Below are positions 24,627 through 34,642 of a stretch of 64,000 bases of DNA, piece after piece (position 1 is the stretch's first letter; each line of letters begins with the position of its first letter). The DNA is taken from NCBI GenBank assembly GCA_964351745.1, contig CAYGPI010000003.1, forward strand, positions 23,239-87,238, in the 5' to 3' direction. The DNA comes from CAYNJF01 sp964351745 (GTDB lineage: Bacteria > Pseudomonadota > Gammaproteobacteria > Berkiellales > Berkiellaceae). The position numbers were made by a program, and so were the translations under genes. The notes below the pieces were generated by a model. The model was not told where the DNA came from, made no database searches, and saw only the letters and a program-made list of their open reading frames with translations.

Positions 24627-25781
24627 ATGGTAACTCCCAAACTTATTTGTGTTGTTGGTGCGAGACCTAACTTTATCAAGATGGCGCCTATCATGCGAGC
24701 CATTGCAGAGGCAGATCAACACGTTCAACAGATTTTGGTGCATACTGGCCAGCACTATGATAAGAATCTTGCAGATACTTTCTTCCAAACTTTATCGATC
24801 AAAAAACCAAATTATGAGTTGCATGTTGGCTCAGGTACTCAAGCTTGGCAAACAGCTCAAGTCATGCTTCGTTTTGAAAAAGTCCTAGAGTTGGAAAAGC
24901 CTGCTGCAGTTTTAGTGGTTGGTGACGTCAACTCCACAGTGGCTTGTGCATTGGTGTGTAGCAAACTAAGTATTCCAGTGATTCATGTCGAAGCAGGTCT
25001 TCGATCTTTTGATAGAGTCATGCCAGAAGAGATTAATCGCTTAATAACCGATCAGCTTTCCTCTATGCTGTTTACAACTGAGGCAAGTGCCAAAACGAAT
25101 CTGATGCAAGAAGGGATCCATGCACATAACATCCACTTTGTCGGAAATGTGATGATTGATACTTTGTTGCGCTACAAGAGCAAGGCTCCAGATAGCCAGG
25201 CCACACTAAGCAAAACCATCGGTTGTAGCCCAGTGGAGTATGCGATCCTAACCTTACACAGACCTAGTAATGTGGATGATCCAAACATTTTTTCCCGTAT
25301 CATGAAAGCAATCATGGATATTAGCCAGGACATTCCAATTATTTTCCCGTGTCACCCTAGGACAAAGGAAAAAATAAAAAATGCTCGTTTTGATATTAAT
25401 TCTGCCTTAAATTTGCATATTATTGATCCGCTTGATTACATGCCTATGCTAAGTTTGTTGAAAGATGCAACGCTTGTGTTAACAGACTCTGGAGGATTGC
25501 AAGAAGAAACAACCGCGCTTGGTGTGCCATGTTTGACATTAAGATACAACACTGAGCGACCTGTGACGATGACTCACGGTACGAATCAAGTCATAGGGAC
25601 TGAGACAGCTGCCATTAAACAAAAGGTCAAAGCTATTTTATCTCATGATCACGTGTTTTCTTCGAGCATGCCACCTCTTTGGGATGGTAAAGCAGCCAAT
25701 AGAATTGCACAAATCCTAATTCCTTGGCTGTATCAATTAGAGCAATATCCTCTGGATGAAATTTTAGAAGAAGTTGTTTAG
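24627..25781 (+). CDS. wecB: UDP-N-acetylglucosamine 2-epimerase (non-hydrolysing)
   Basis: 384 residues, the normal size. It interconverts UDP-GlcNAc and UDP-ManNAc in the cytoplasm to feed repeat-unit synthesis. Family motifs run in order: GARPNFIKMAP at about 10-20, HTGQHYD, GDVNSTVA, HVEAGLRS, PEEINR and DSGGLQEE near 290. The ATG at 24627 follows GAAAGGA. The gene opens the second half of the XrtA locus, after a 129-base gap that contains a hairpin. Confidence 0.95.
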   Translation: MVTPKLICVVGARPNFIKMAPIMRAIAEADQHVQQILVHTGQHYDKNLADTFFQTLSIKKPNYELHVGSGTQAWQTAQVMLRFEKVLELEKPAAVLVVGDVNSTVACALVCSKLSIPVIHVEAGLRSFDRVMPEEINRLITDQLSSMLFTTEASAKTNLMQEGIHAHNIHFVGNVMIDTLLRYKSKAPDSQATLSKTIGCSPVEYAILTLHRPSNVDDPNIFSRIMKAIMDISQDIPIIFPCHPRTKEKIKNARFDINSALNLHIIDPLDYMPMLSLLKDATLVLTDSGGLQEETTALGVPCLTLRYNTERPVTMTHGTNQVIGTETAAIKQKVKAILSHDHVFSSSMPPLWDGKAANRIAQILIPWLYQLEQYPLDEILEEVV

Positions 25782-25782
25782 G

Positions 25783-26673
25783 ATGAGTCATATCAAACAT
25801 GCCATGACAGTCGATGTTGAGGATTATTTTCAGGTAAGCGCCTTTGAATCAATCGTGTCAAGAAATAAGTGGTCTACCTATCCATTTCGTGTTCAAGCGA
25901 ATACAGAAAAAATACTTGGCATGTTTTCTGAACACAATATCAAAGCTACCTTTTTTGTTCTAGGATGGGTTGCAAAGCGTTGCCCGCGTCTTATTCAGGA
26001 AATTCATGCGCTAGGTCATGAAGTCGCATGTCACAGTTATTCGCATCAGCGTATTGACACCATGACTCAAGAAGCATTTAGGCAAGACAGTATTAAGTCC
26101 AAGAAGTTATTGGAAGATATTATTTCACATCCTGTATTAGGATATCGTGCGCCAACGTATTCGATCAATCCTAGGACACCATGGGCGCACTCTATTTTAG
26201 AAGAGTTAGGTTTTATCTATTCTTCAAGCGTTTATCCCATTCACCACGATCTATATGGTTGGCCCATGGCTCCTAGATTTGCTTACACAGCAACGCCAGG
26301 TGGGTTGATTGAGATCCCTATCACAACCTATCGAGCTCATGTTAATTTGCCATGTGGTGGGGGAGGGTATTTTAGGCTGTTTCCATACATACTCTCTAAA
26401 TATATGTTAAAGAAAGTGGAGTCACAAGAAGGGAAATCATGTGTTTTCTATTTTCACCCCTGGGAAATTGATTTTGAGCAGCCAAGACAACAAGCCATCC
26501 CTTTTAAAGCTAGATTTCGGCATTATCTAAATTTGAAAAAAATGCAGCCAAGAGTTGAGCAATTATTAAAGGATTTTAATTGGGATACCATTTATGACAT
26601 ATTCATTAAAAGCGCACAAAGCCAAAGAAGAACCTCAACCAAGCGGTTTGACACAAATCAAAAGGTTGGCTGA
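25783..26673 (+). CDS. Polysaccharide deacetylase, XrtA-associated
   Basis: 296 residues from ATG 25783, one base after the wecB stop; a TTG three codons earlier is also open. The NodB fold is clear: catalytic Asp region TVDVEDYF at the N-terminus, KATFFVLGW, metal-binding HSYSH near 89-93, YRAPTYS and a C-terminal FYFHPWEID. It fits the exosortase-linked subfamily (TIGR03006). It removes N-acetyl groups from the polymer or its precursor. No signal peptide is visible, so it may act on lipid-linked intermediates in the cytoplasm. The 3' end overlaps the next gene by 80 bases. Confidence 0.9.
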   Translation: MSHIKHAMTVDVEDYFQVSAFESIVSRNKWSTYPFRVQANTEKILGMFSEHNIKATFFVLGWVAKRCPRLIQEIHALGHEVACHSYSHQRIDTMTQEAFRQDSIKSKKLLEDIISHPVLGYRAPTYSINPRTPWAHSILEELGFIYSSSVYPIHHDLYGWPMAPRFAYTATPGGLIEIPITTYRAHVNLPCGGGGYFRLFPYILSKYMLKKVESQEGKSCVFYFHPWEIDFEQPRQQAIPFKARFRHYLNLKKMQPRVEQLLKDFNWDTIYDIFIKSAQSQRRTSTKRFDTNQKVG

Positions 26674-27673
26674 TGGCCATCATGCCCTTTGGGATACGTA
26701 TGTTCAATCTCATCCATTAGGCACTTTTTTCCATTTAAGCTCATGGAAAACACTCTATGAAACTTATTTCAATTTAGAGACTTATTACGTATATACGTAT
26801 CAAGATGGCGTTGTGACAGGCGTGTTGCCACTGGCTAGAGTAAAAAGTAAGCTGTTTTCTGATGCTTTAATCTCGACCCCTTTTTGTGTCTATGGTGGCG
26901 CTTTAACGTATGATCAGGCTGATACAAGGTTACTTATTGATGAAGCTAAAAGAATAGCTCATCAACTAGGCGTCGATTATTTGGAGCTTCGCCAATCCTT
27001 TGACGATATCCTAGAGGGGCACGATCAGTCACTGTATGTCACTTTTAAAAAGCAGCTTTATCCAAATCTAGATGATAATCTAAAAGCTATCCCTAGAAAA
27101 CAGCGTGCTGTGGTTCGTAAAGCCATCAAAAAAGATTTAAGCTACCAAATAGACACAAACGTTGATAATTTCTATAGGCTATACAGTCAATCTTTAAGAA
27201 ACCTCGGCACACCAGTTTTAGCGAAGTCCTACTATCAAGCCCTCTTAGAGACTTGGGGAGACAAGGTTGACATTCTTACGGTAACACAACATGGTGAGCC
27301 TATTGCTTCAACTTTAAGTTTTTACTATCAAAATCAGGTTATGCCTTACTATGGTGGTGGAGCCTTGAGAGCAAAACAGTTAGGGGCTAATGATTTTATG
27401 TATTGGTCTTTGATGGCTCATGCGTTATCAAAAGGGTGTCAAGTTTTTGATTTTGGACGAAGTAAGCGTGAGTCAGGATCGTATCGCTTTAAAACACACT
27501 GGGGGTTTGAAGCTTCTCCTTTGCACTATCGCTATCTTCCAATTAAAGAGCAAGAAAAACCCAATATTTCTCCAACGAATCATAAGTATCAATGGATAAT
27601 ACAAACATGGAAGCATCTTCCTCTCAGTGTTGCTAACACGATTGGCCCATGGGTTGCGAGGAAAATTGGATGA
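26594..27673 (+). CDS. FemAB-like aminoacyl/acyl transferase, XrtA-associated
   Basis: 359 residues with the duplicated GNAT fold of the FemAB superfamily. It begins with the FHLSSWKTLYE block (about 44-54) and ends with MYWSLMAHAL, FDFGRSK and FKTHWGF, typical of the PEP-CTERM FemAB group (TIGR03019). It probably attaches an amino acid or acyl group to a sugar of the polymer. The ATG at 26594 lies well inside the deacetylase gene. No other ATG is available before the conserved part, so the long overlap is probably real. Confidence 0.88.
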   Translation: MTYSLKAHKAKEEPQPSGLTQIKRLADGHHALWDTYVQSHPLGTFFHLSSWKTLYETYFNLETYYVYTYQDGVVTGVLPLARVKSKLFSDALISTPFCVYGGALTYDQADTRLLIDEAKRIAHQLGVDYLELRQSFDDILEGHDQSLYVTFKKQLYPNLDDNLKAIPRKQRAVVRKAIKKDLSYQIDTNVDNFYRLYSQSLRNLGTPVLAKSYYQALLETWGDKVDILTVTQHGEPIASTLSFYYQNQVMPYYGGGALRAKQLGANDFMYWSLMAHALSKGCQVFDFGRSKRESGSYRFKTHWGFEASPLHYRYLPIKEQEKPNISPTNHKYQWIIQTWKHLPLSVANTIGPWVARKIG

Positions 27674-28887
27674 GCGGCGTTTTATTCTTATGTCATCGTT
27701 TTCCATTCCCTCCGAATAAAGGGGATAAAATTCGGAGCTACCATATTCTTAAAAGCATTGCTAAGAATCATGATGTCTACCTTGGTACGCTGATAGATGA
27801 TGTGCATGATTGGCAGCATGTTCCCATGATGAATCGTCTTGTAATAGATAGTTGTGTTGTCGAAAGGCGCCGAGTACGAAAACATTGGCCCGCCTGCATT
27901 AAGGCGTTACTACAAGGTGAGCCTTTATCGAATGCCTTGTTTTATTCAAAACAACTTCAAATGTGGATTGATGGACTAATCAACACAGGTCAAATTAAGC
28001 AAATCTACATTTTCTCGTCAGCTATGGCTCAATACGTGAAAAACCTAAGATTGGACATCCCTATCTTTACTGATTTTGTTGATGTAGATTCAGCTAAATG
28101 GGCACAGTACGCTCAAACCCAATGGGTGCCGCTTAAGTGGATATATCAGTTAGAATCCATGAGATTACGAGCTTATGAGAAAGAGGTTGCTCAATGTTCA
28201 AAAGCTTCCATTTTTGTTTCAGATCAAGAAGCTGATTTATTTAAAAAAATCACAATGAATCATAAAAATCCAATTATTAGCATTCAAAATGGTGTGGATA
28301 CAGATTTTTTTAATCCACATGCACAGTATTCGAACCCATTTCAAGGCACAGCCAAAAAAATTGTATTTACTGGATTGATGGATTATTGGCCCAACATTGA
28401 TGCTGTCACTTGGTTTGCTAAGGAGATTTTTCCTAAAGTCAAAGCAAATTATAAGCATGTTGAATTTTACATTTGTGGCGCTAACCCTAGCGGTGCAGTT
28501 TTTAAATTGTCTCAAAGGGATATCTTTGTCACTGGTAGAGTACCTGATATTAGACCTTATTTGCATCATGCAGACATTGTTGTGGCTCCTTTGCGCATAG
28601 CACGAGGGATCCAGAATAAAGTTCTCGAAGCCATGAGCATGGGGAAAGTTATTATTGCAAGCCCAGCAGCCCTTGAAGGCATTGTAGACTCACACTTAGA
28701 TTCACTATGGGAAGAGTCTAGTGCTGATGCATGGGTACGAAGAATCAGCAATCTATTGAAAGACACTAGACCACAAACCTTGCGTTCTCATGAGTGGATT
28801 AAGCAACATTATTCATGGGATCATCATTTAAAAGCCATAGAAGACTTGTTTCAAGGATTAACTATGAAAGATAAGCTAAAAGTATGA
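27670..28887 (+). CDS. Glycosyltransferase family 4, XrtA-associated (stp1 type)
   Basis: 405 residues from ATG 27670, which overlaps the preceding stop as ATGA; an earlier in-frame GTG at 27649 is disfavoured. N-terminal acceptor domain starts LFLCHRFPFPPNKGDKIRS, the hallmark of TIGR03087. The C-terminal donor domain has IQNGVDTDFF, GLMDYWPN and a GIQNKVLEAM motif, where the Glu binds the nucleotide sugar. GT-B fold, cytoplasmic side of the membrane. It adds one sugar to the lipid-linked repeat unit; which sugar cannot be told. Confidence 0.9.
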   Translation: MSGVLFLCHRFPFPPNKGDKIRSYHILKSIAKNHDVYLGTLIDDVHDWQHVPMMNRLVIDSCVVERRRVRKHWPACIKALLQGEPLSNALFYSKQLQMWIDGLINTGQIKQIYIFSSAMAQYVKNLRLDIPIFTDFVDVDSAKWAQYAQTQWVPLKWIYQLESMRLRAYEKEVAQCSKASIFVSDQEADLFKKITMNHKNPIISIQNGVDTDFFNPHAQYSNPFQGTAKKIVFTGLMDYWPNIDAVTWFAKEIFPKVKANYKHVEFYICGANPSGAVFKLSQRDIFVTGRVPDIRPYLHHADIVVAPLRIARGIQNKVLEAMSMGKVIIASPAALEGIVDSHLDSLWEESSADAWVRRISNLLKDTRPQTLRSHEWIKQHYSWDHHLKAIEDLFQGLTMKDKLKV

Positions 28888-30431
28888 TGGCTCTCAAAAG
28901 CGCAACAAACTTAAAGTGGCTGCCAAGATTAGATGGAGAGCTTCACCCAATTGCAAAACAAGGAGCTGTTTTTGTTTTTGGCTTAGTGGCTCTTTTTTGG
29001 TTATATGCTGCGACCTGGCTAGGTATGGCACAAAAATATGCAACATCTGGAACTTATGCACATGGTTTTTTAATTTTACCATTATCTATTTGGATGATCT
29101 TTCAAAAGAAGGAAAGATTTTATGGGGTACCTATAAATTACCAAGTAGCAGCTTTGCCTGTATTAGTCCTACTCTCTTTGGCTTGGTTGATGGCGGGACT
29201 TGCCTTTGTTGGGATTATCCAACAGCTATGTTTTGTTTTAATGTTGATTTGTCTATTTGTTTTCTGTTTTGGATACAAAATGGCACTTGCCTTTTGTTTT
29301 CCTCTGATTTACTTGCTATTTGCGATTCCTTTTGGAAATTTTTTAACACCGAGCCTCCAAGATCTAACAGCAAGCTTTGCTATCAAGGCGCTTGAAATGA
29401 CAGGGATCCCAGTCTTTTATGAAGGCTGGCAAATCACAACGTCATCAGGTGAGTTTGAAGTTGCCGAAGCTTGTAGTGGCATAAGATATTTAATTGCGAC
29501 CTTGGCTTTAGGTGCTCTGTATGCCTATGTGACTTTTGAAAAGCTTTGGAAGCGAACAGTTTTTTGTGCAATTTGTATCATTGTACCACTTGTAGCTAAT
29601 GGCATTAGGGCTTATTTTATTATTCTCATTGCTCATTATTCAAAGATGAAATATGCTGTTGGTGTTGATCATTTAATCTATGGCTGGCTCTTTTTCGGTT
29701 TTATTATATTTATTCTATTTAGTGTCGGCGCTTATTGGCGAGATCCTTTGCCAATCAAAAAGGCGAGCATGCCTATGATCTTAAACCATCAATCAACACA
29801 AAAACACGCCTGCATGGTCTTGTCTATGATCTTGTGTCTTGCTCTGATCCCAGGTACACAGCATTTTGTAAGTGGCCATAATGTACTTCAATCTGAACAA
29901 GGATTAGACTGGCCTAGAGATACCAATTCGCAATGGATTGGACCTTTAGACAATGAGTCAGCATGGAAGCCAAAGTTTAATGGTCCAAGCTATGAACAGA
30001 AACGTACGTATCAGTATGATCAAGAGCGTATTGAGGCCTTTGTAGCGCTCTATTACAATCAAACACAAGATAATGAACTTATTTCAGAAAATAATCATTA
30101 TTTTGATAAGAAATCTTGGATACTTCTTGGCAGTTCAATACAAAATATAGGCAAAGATAAAAGGAACAAAGTCGTTGAGCTGGATATTCAAAACTATTCA
30201 GGTAAACGTCTGGTATGGTATGTCTATGTGGTTGCTGGAGTGCCGACAACAAACCCAGTTTGGGGAAAAATACTAGAAGGATATAGCTTGGTTAAGTTTT
30301 CAAAAATGCCTGCAGGGGTAATTGCCTTAAGTTGTGAGTATGAGTATTTTCCAAGTACAGCTAGAGCAAGCTTAGAGAAATTTATTGATCAAATGGGTGA
30401 TCAACTTCTTGATAGTATGTTTAGAACATGA
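28884..30431 (+). CDS. xrtA: Exosortase A fused to an EpsI domain
   Basis: 515 residues. The first 290 form an eight-helix transmembrane protease/transpeptidase with the exosortase catalytic residues C197 (EACSGIRY), R242 (NGIRAY) and H263 (VDHLIYG). It cuts PEP-CTERM sorting signals in the inner membrane and probably transfers the protein to a surface carrier. From about 310, after one further helix, comes a periplasmic EpsI-type domain that ends in a region (about 420-510) typical of TIGR02914. The fusion is common in XrtA. The gene overlaps both neighbours by 4 bases. No PEP-CTERM substrate is encoded in this window. Confidence 0.95.
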   Translation: MMALKSATNLKWLPRLDGELHPIAKQGAVFVFGLVALFWLYAATWLGMAQKYATSGTYAHGFLILPLSIWMIFQKKERFYGVPINYQVAALPVLVLLSLAWLMAGLAFVGIIQQLCFVLMLICLFVFCFGYKMALAFCFPLIYLLFAIPFGNFLTPSLQDLTASFAIKALEMTGIPVFYEGWQITTSSGEFEVAEACSGIRYLIATLALGALYAYVTFEKLWKRTVFCAICIIVPLVANGIRAYFIILIAHYSKMKYAVGVDHLIYGWLFFGFIIFILFSVGAYWRDPLPIKKASMPMILNHQSTQKHACMVLSMILCLALIPGTQHFVSGHNVLQSEQGLDWPRDTNSQWIGPLDNESAWKPKFNGPSYEQKRTYQYDQERIEAFVALYYNQTQDNELISENNHYFDKKSWILLGSSIQNIGKDKRNKVVELDIQNYSGKRLVWYVYVVAGVPTTNPVWGKILEGYSLVKFSKMPAGVIALSCEYEYFPSTARASLEKFIDQMGDQLLDSMFRT

Positions 30432-31531
30432 AAACACATATTTTACACGTCATTTACAAGCTATCAACAGGTGGGCTAGAAGGCGGGCTTATTAATTTGG
30501 TGAATACTTTGCCAAAGGGGGAGTTTCATCACACAATCTTAAGTTTGACAGATGAAGATTCCTTTGCGAATCGAATTATCCAAGATAATGTTGATATTAT
30601 TTGTTTACGTAAAAAACCTGGACCACTGTTTGCTTACTTTCTCAATATTCATAAAATCATGAAGCAAATTAAACCAGACATTCTACACACTCGTAATCTA
30701 GCAACATTAGAATGTCAGGTGATGGGTTGGGCAGCACGCATCCCTTATCGTATTCATTCTGAGCATGGTCGTGATATGAGTGATGTCCATGGATTAAACC
30801 GTAAGTCCATTCTTCTGCGCAGGTGGCTACGTCCTTTTGTGCATGACTATGTTGCTTTGTCTAAAGATTTGGAAGGATATTTAACTCAAACGATTGGTGC
30901 TCCAAAAGATAAATGTATTCAAATCTATAATGGTGTTGACACGACAAAGTTTTCACCAAAACGCAGAGCACGAACGGAACCATTCGTCATTCTAACAGCT
31001 GGACGATTGGACCCAGTCAAAGACTTGCCAACTCTCTTAGAAGGCTTTGCAAGGTTTCATAAGAAGGTCAAAGATACTCAACTTTGGATCGTTGGTGACG
31101 GGTCGCAACGTCAATCCCTAGAGCAGTATGCCAAAGAATTAGGAATTAGTAAGCATGTCCGATTTTGGGGCACTCGTGCGGACTTGCCTCAATTGATGAA
31201 AAAAGCACATTTGTACGCTCAGACTTCTTTGTACGAGGGTATTTCAAACACTGTTTTAGAAGCGATGAGTAGTGGGCTATGCGTTGTTGCAACAGCGGTT
31301 GGTGGCAATCCAGAGCTGATAGAGCATCAGAAAAGCGGAATTTTAATTGAGCCAAAACGCAGTGATGTTTTAGCCCAAGCATTTTTAGATCTATGTGAGC
31401 AGGATTCAAAGCGCTCAACATTTGGTGAGTACGCTAGAAATGAGGTCTGCGCTCGGTTTTCTTTAGAAATCATGAGTCAGCGGTATTACCGTTTATACAC
31501 ATCTAAAAGGGAGGCATCATGTGTGGCATAA
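30428..31531 (+). CDS. Glycosyltransferase family 4, XrtA-associated (stp2 type)
   Basis: 367 residues of GT-B fold. The start HVIYKLSTGGLEGGLINLVN, glycine-rich acceptor loop HTRNLATLE and donor-site YEGISNTVLEAMSSG with AVGGNPELI match the PEP-CTERM sugar transferase TIGR03088. It acts at the cytoplasmic membrane on the growing repeat unit. ATG 30428 overlaps the xrtA stop by 4 bases, and its own stop overlaps the amidotransferase by 13, so it is part of one polycistronic message. Confidence 0.92.
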   Translation: MKTHILHVIYKLSTGGLEGGLINLVNTLPKGEFHHTILSLTDEDSFANRIIQDNVDIICLRKKPGPLFAYFLNIHKIMKQIKPDILHTRNLATLECQVMGWAARIPYRIHSEHGRDMSDVHGLNRKSILLRRWLRPFVHDYVALSKDLEGYLTQTIGAPKDKCIQIYNGVDTTKFSPKRRARTEPFVILTAGRLDPVKDLPTLLEGFARFHKKVKDTQLWIVGDGSQRQSLEQYAKELGISKHVRFWGTRADLPQLMKKAHLYAQTSLYEGISNTVLEAMSSGLCVVATAVGGNPELIEHQKSGILIEPKRSDVLAQAFLDLCEQDSKRSTFGEYARNEVCARFSLEIMSQRYYRLYTSKREASCVA

Positions 31532-33456
31532 CAGGTATTTTTGATTGCCAGAGCTTTCGGAATATTGATGTAAGTTTACTTAAAAAAATGAATCAGAGTT
31601 TAGTACATCGTGGACCAGATGCTGGTGGAGAGTATATTGCTCAAGGTTTAGGGTTAGCCCATCGAAGGTTAAGTATCATCGATATACAAACTGGGCAACA
31701 GCCTATGTTAAATCTTGATAAGAGCTTAGCTGTTGTATTTAATGGAGAAATCTATAATTACAAAGCCTTACGCCGCCTTTTAGAAAGCCATGGTTATGGT
31801 TTTCAAACGAATTCTGATACAGAAGTTCTGCTGCATGGTTATGCTCATTGGGGACATGAATTACCCAATTATTTAAGAGGGATGTTTGCTTTCGCTATTT
31901 GGGATCAGTCCAATCGAAAATTATTTCTTGCACGAGATAGACTGGGCATTAAGCCTCTCTATTACGCATACTTAACCTCGGGAGAATTTATTTTTGGCTC
32001 TGAGCTAAAAGCAATTTTAGCTCATCCAAATTTCAACCAATCTCTTAATCCGTATGCTATTTGTGATTATTTTGCTTATGGCTATATACCAGATCCTAAA
32101 ACAATTTACAAAATGGCTCACAAACTTAATCCAGGGCACACCCTAACGGTTTGCTGGGGACAAAGCCAGGGGTTGCAGAAAGCATACTGGGATGTCCCTG
32201 ATTATGATGAAAGTGCTAGGTCTGAATCTGAGACAAGAGAGCAATTACAAGATAAAATCAAAGAAAGCGTCGATTTACGTATGCTTTCAGAGGTTCCTTT
32301 AGGCGCCTTTTTGTCTGGTGGGGTAGATTCTAGTGTGGTTGTTAATGAAATGACAAAGTTTCAAAACACACCAGTGACGACCTGCTCTATTGGGTTCCAA
32401 GAAAAAATTTATGATGAATCTACTTATGCTCAGCAAGTGGCTGAGCATTTACAAACAGATCATTTTTTGAAGATGGTGGAAGGAAGAGATGTCCCACCTT
32501 TAGATCTTTTGTCTTCTATATATGATGAGCCCTTTGCTGATTCATCTTGTATCCCAACCCTCCAGGTTTGTCAAAGCGCAAGAGAGCATGTCACAGTTGC
32601 GTTATCAGGAGATGGTGGTGATGAGGTTTTTGCTGGCTACCGTCGATATCAAGCCCATTTGTTGGAAGAAAAAGTAAGAAACAGGTTACCTTTATCAATA
32701 CGACAAGGTATCTTTAAACCGCTAGCTTCTCTTTATCCAAGATTAAAAAGAGGCCCGCGATATCTTAGGGCCAAATCAACTTTTGAATCATTATGCTTTA
32801 ATGCCGTAGAAGGGTATTTTAATAATATCAGTATTTTTAAACCTCATATGCATCAACAATTATTTTCATCAGCTTTAAAAAAGGAACTTGGAGGCTATGG
32901 TGCTATTTCTGTTTTAAACGATCATGCAAGTCATGCTCAAACAAATTGCCCATTAAACCTCATTCAATATTTGGATATAAAGGCCTATTTGCCGGGTGAT
33001 ATTCTAACAAAAGTTGACAGGGCGAGTATGCATCATAGTTTAGAAGTTAGAGTTCCTTTATTAGATCATGAGTTGGTTTCATTGGCGCAAACAATCCCAA
33101 GCCATATGAAGCTAAAAAATCAAACAACAAAATACATTTTAAAGAAAACCTATGAGCAAGCGTTGCCTTTAGATATTCTTTATAGAAAAAAGCAGGGTTT
33201 TGCCGTACCTTTAGGGGATTGGTTTAGGGGACCATTAAAGCAAAAGGCGCTTAATCTAGCTTCATCGCCAGCCTTAATAGGATGTGGCTTTTTGGATATG
33301 AGTACCGTCAATCAAGTGGTGACAGCGCATCTTAATCAAGGTGCAGATAATAGTGCGATGCTTTGGACATTGTGTATGTTTGAGGCATTTATGAATAAAC
33401 ACCTTTCGCTCCAACCAATAGAGGATGAAAGCTATGCGCATACTGCATGTGCTTGA
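31519..33456 (+). CDS. XrtA-associated amidotransferase (asparagine synthase-like)
   Basis: 645 residues. Starts MCGITGIFD, so Cys2 is the glutaminase nucleophile; the Ntn domain continues with HRRLSI, FNGEIYN and DRLGIKPLYY. The synthetase domain has the ATP pyrophosphatase loop SGGVDSS near 266-272 and SGDGGDEVFAGY. It hydrolyses glutamine and uses ATP to amidate a carboxyl group, here probably a uronic acid or amino acid on the polysaccharide. It corresponds to the exosortase A amidotransferase family (TIGR03108). Both ends overlap their neighbours. Confidence 0.92.
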   Translation: MCGITGIFDCQSFRNIDVSLLKKMNQSLVHRGPDAGGEYIAQGLGLAHRRLSIIDIQTGQQPMLNLDKSLAVVFNGEIYNYKALRRLLESHGYGFQTNSDTEVLLHGYAHWGHELPNYLRGMFAFAIWDQSNRKLFLARDRLGIKPLYYAYLTSGEFIFGSELKAILAHPNFNQSLNPYAICDYFAYGYIPDPKTIYKMAHKLNPGHTLTVCWGQSQGLQKAYWDVPDYDESARSESETREQLQDKIKESVDLRMLSEVPLGAFLSGGVDSSVVVNEMTKFQNTPVTTCSIGFQEKIYDESTYAQQVAEHLQTDHFLKMVEGRDVPPLDLLSSIYDEPFADSSCIPTLQVCQSAREHVTVALSGDGGDEVFAGYRRYQAHLLEEKVRNRLPLSIRQGIFKPLASLYPRLKRGPRYLRAKSTFESLCFNAVEGYFNNISIFKPHMHQQLFSSALKKELGGYGAISVLNDHASHAQTNCPLNLIQYLDIKAYLPGDILTKVDRASMHHSLEVRVPLLDHELVSLAQTIPSHMKLKNQTTKYILKKTYEQALPLDILYRKKQGFAVPLGDWFRGPLKQKALNLASSPALIGCGFLDMSTVNQVVTAHLNQGADNSAMLWTLCMFEAFMNKHLSLQPIEDESYAHTACA

Positions 33457-34642
33457 CCATTCGTTGCCACTTCAAAGTGGTTATACGTTTAGAACATTAA
33501 GAATTATTCAGTGCCAAAGAGACCAGGGTTTTGAGACTTTCCATCTTACAAGCCCTAAACAAGGATCGAGTACGCTTGAGGTGGAGACCTTTGACACGCT
33601 AAATTTCTATCGCTCTAAAGGCTCAAAATTTTGGCAAAGTTTGCCCATTTTTAGGCAGGCATGGACTGTTGCTTCTTTGAAGTCATCCTTAGAGAAATGT
33701 ATCTTAGAGCTGAAACCTGATGTTTTACATATACATTCTCCTGTTCTTAATGGGATAGCAGCTCTATCTTTGGCCAAGAAGCATCATATCCCTATTGTGT
33801 ATGAAATCAGAGCTTTCTGGGAAGATGCTGCAGTTGATCATGGCACGCAATCTGCTTCTAGTTTACGGTATAAGATATCAAGAGCGCTTGAATCTTATAT
33901 GATTAAAAAAGCTAAGCATGTGACTACTATTTGCCAAGGGTTAAAGTCTGATTTATTAGGGCGTGGTCTGGATGAAAAGAAAATTACGGTTATCCCTAAT
34001 GCTGTCGATATCAAAGATTTCTCAAAACAAAAAGTCAACCAATCCTTGAAACAATCTCTTATTGACACTTATCAGCTCAAAGATAAATATATTTTTGGTT
34101 TTATTGGTTCTTTTTATGGTTACGAAGGTTTAGATTTATTTGTAGATGCCATTGCTCAAATGAGGCATCAGCTTGGACGATTTGCAGTTTTATTAGTAGG
34201 CGGCGGTCCTCAGGAGAAGCTTCTAAAAGCACAGATTGAGCGATTAGATTTAGGCGCAGTGATACATTTGGTTGGTAGGGTTCCACATAGTGATGTCGTG
34301 ACCTATTATGATTTATGTGACTTATGCGTTTATCCTAGAAAAAAAATGAGGCTGACTGATTTAGTGACACCTTTAAAGCCATTGGAGGCCATGTCACGTG
34401 GTGTGCCTGTGTTAGCTTCTGATGTTGGAGGGCATAAGGAATTGATCTTAAGTAATGAGACAGGATTTCTTTTTGAAGCTGATAACATCAATAGTTTGAA
34501 GTTAAGCTTATTAAAGTGTAAGACGCAAAGAAGGCCTATGGAAGTTATCTTTAAAGCTCAAAATTTTGTCACTGAAGAGCGCAATTGGAAAAAAGCAACT
34601 CAACCTTATGAAAAAGTTTTTAAGCAAGTCTGTGCAGATTAA
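33434..34642 (+). CDS. Glycosyltransferase family 4, exosortase A-associated
   Basis: 402 residues from ATG 33434. GAGG at 33421-33424 is 9 bases before it, while the ATG at 33425 touches that same site and cannot use it. The N-terminus MRILHVLDHSLPLQSGYTFR is characteristic of the exosortase-linked Daro_2409 family. The donor domain has GFIGSFYGYEGLD and PLKPLEAMSRG. It transfers a sugar onto the lipid-linked unit. The start overlaps the amidotransferase 3' end by 23 bases. Confidence 0.9.
   Translation: MRILHVLDHSLPLQSGYTFRTLRIIQCQRDQGFETFHLTSPKQGSSTLEVETFDTLNFYRSKGSKFWQSLPIFRQAWTVASLKSSLEKCILELKPDVLHIHSPVLNGIAALSLAKKHHIPIVYEIRAFWEDAAVDHGTQSASSLRYKISRALESYMIKKAKHVTTICQGLKSDLLGRGLDEKKITVIPNAVDIKDFSKQKVNQSLKQSLIDTYQLKDKYIFGFIGSFYGYEGLDLFVDAIAQMRHQLGRFAVLLVGGGPQEKLLKAQIERLDLGAVIHLVGRVPHSDVVTYYDLCDLCVYPRKKMRLTDLVTPLKPLEAMSRGVPVLASDVGGHKELILSNETGFLFEADNINSLKLSLLKCKTQRRPMEVIFKAQNFVTEERNWKKATQPYEKVFKQVCAD

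Noticed and set aside
28916..29395. 159-codon + strand ORF inside xrtA
   Set aside because: Frame-shifted shadow of the exosortase gene; Cys/Phe/Trp-rich composition typical of an out-of-frame membrane-protein reading.
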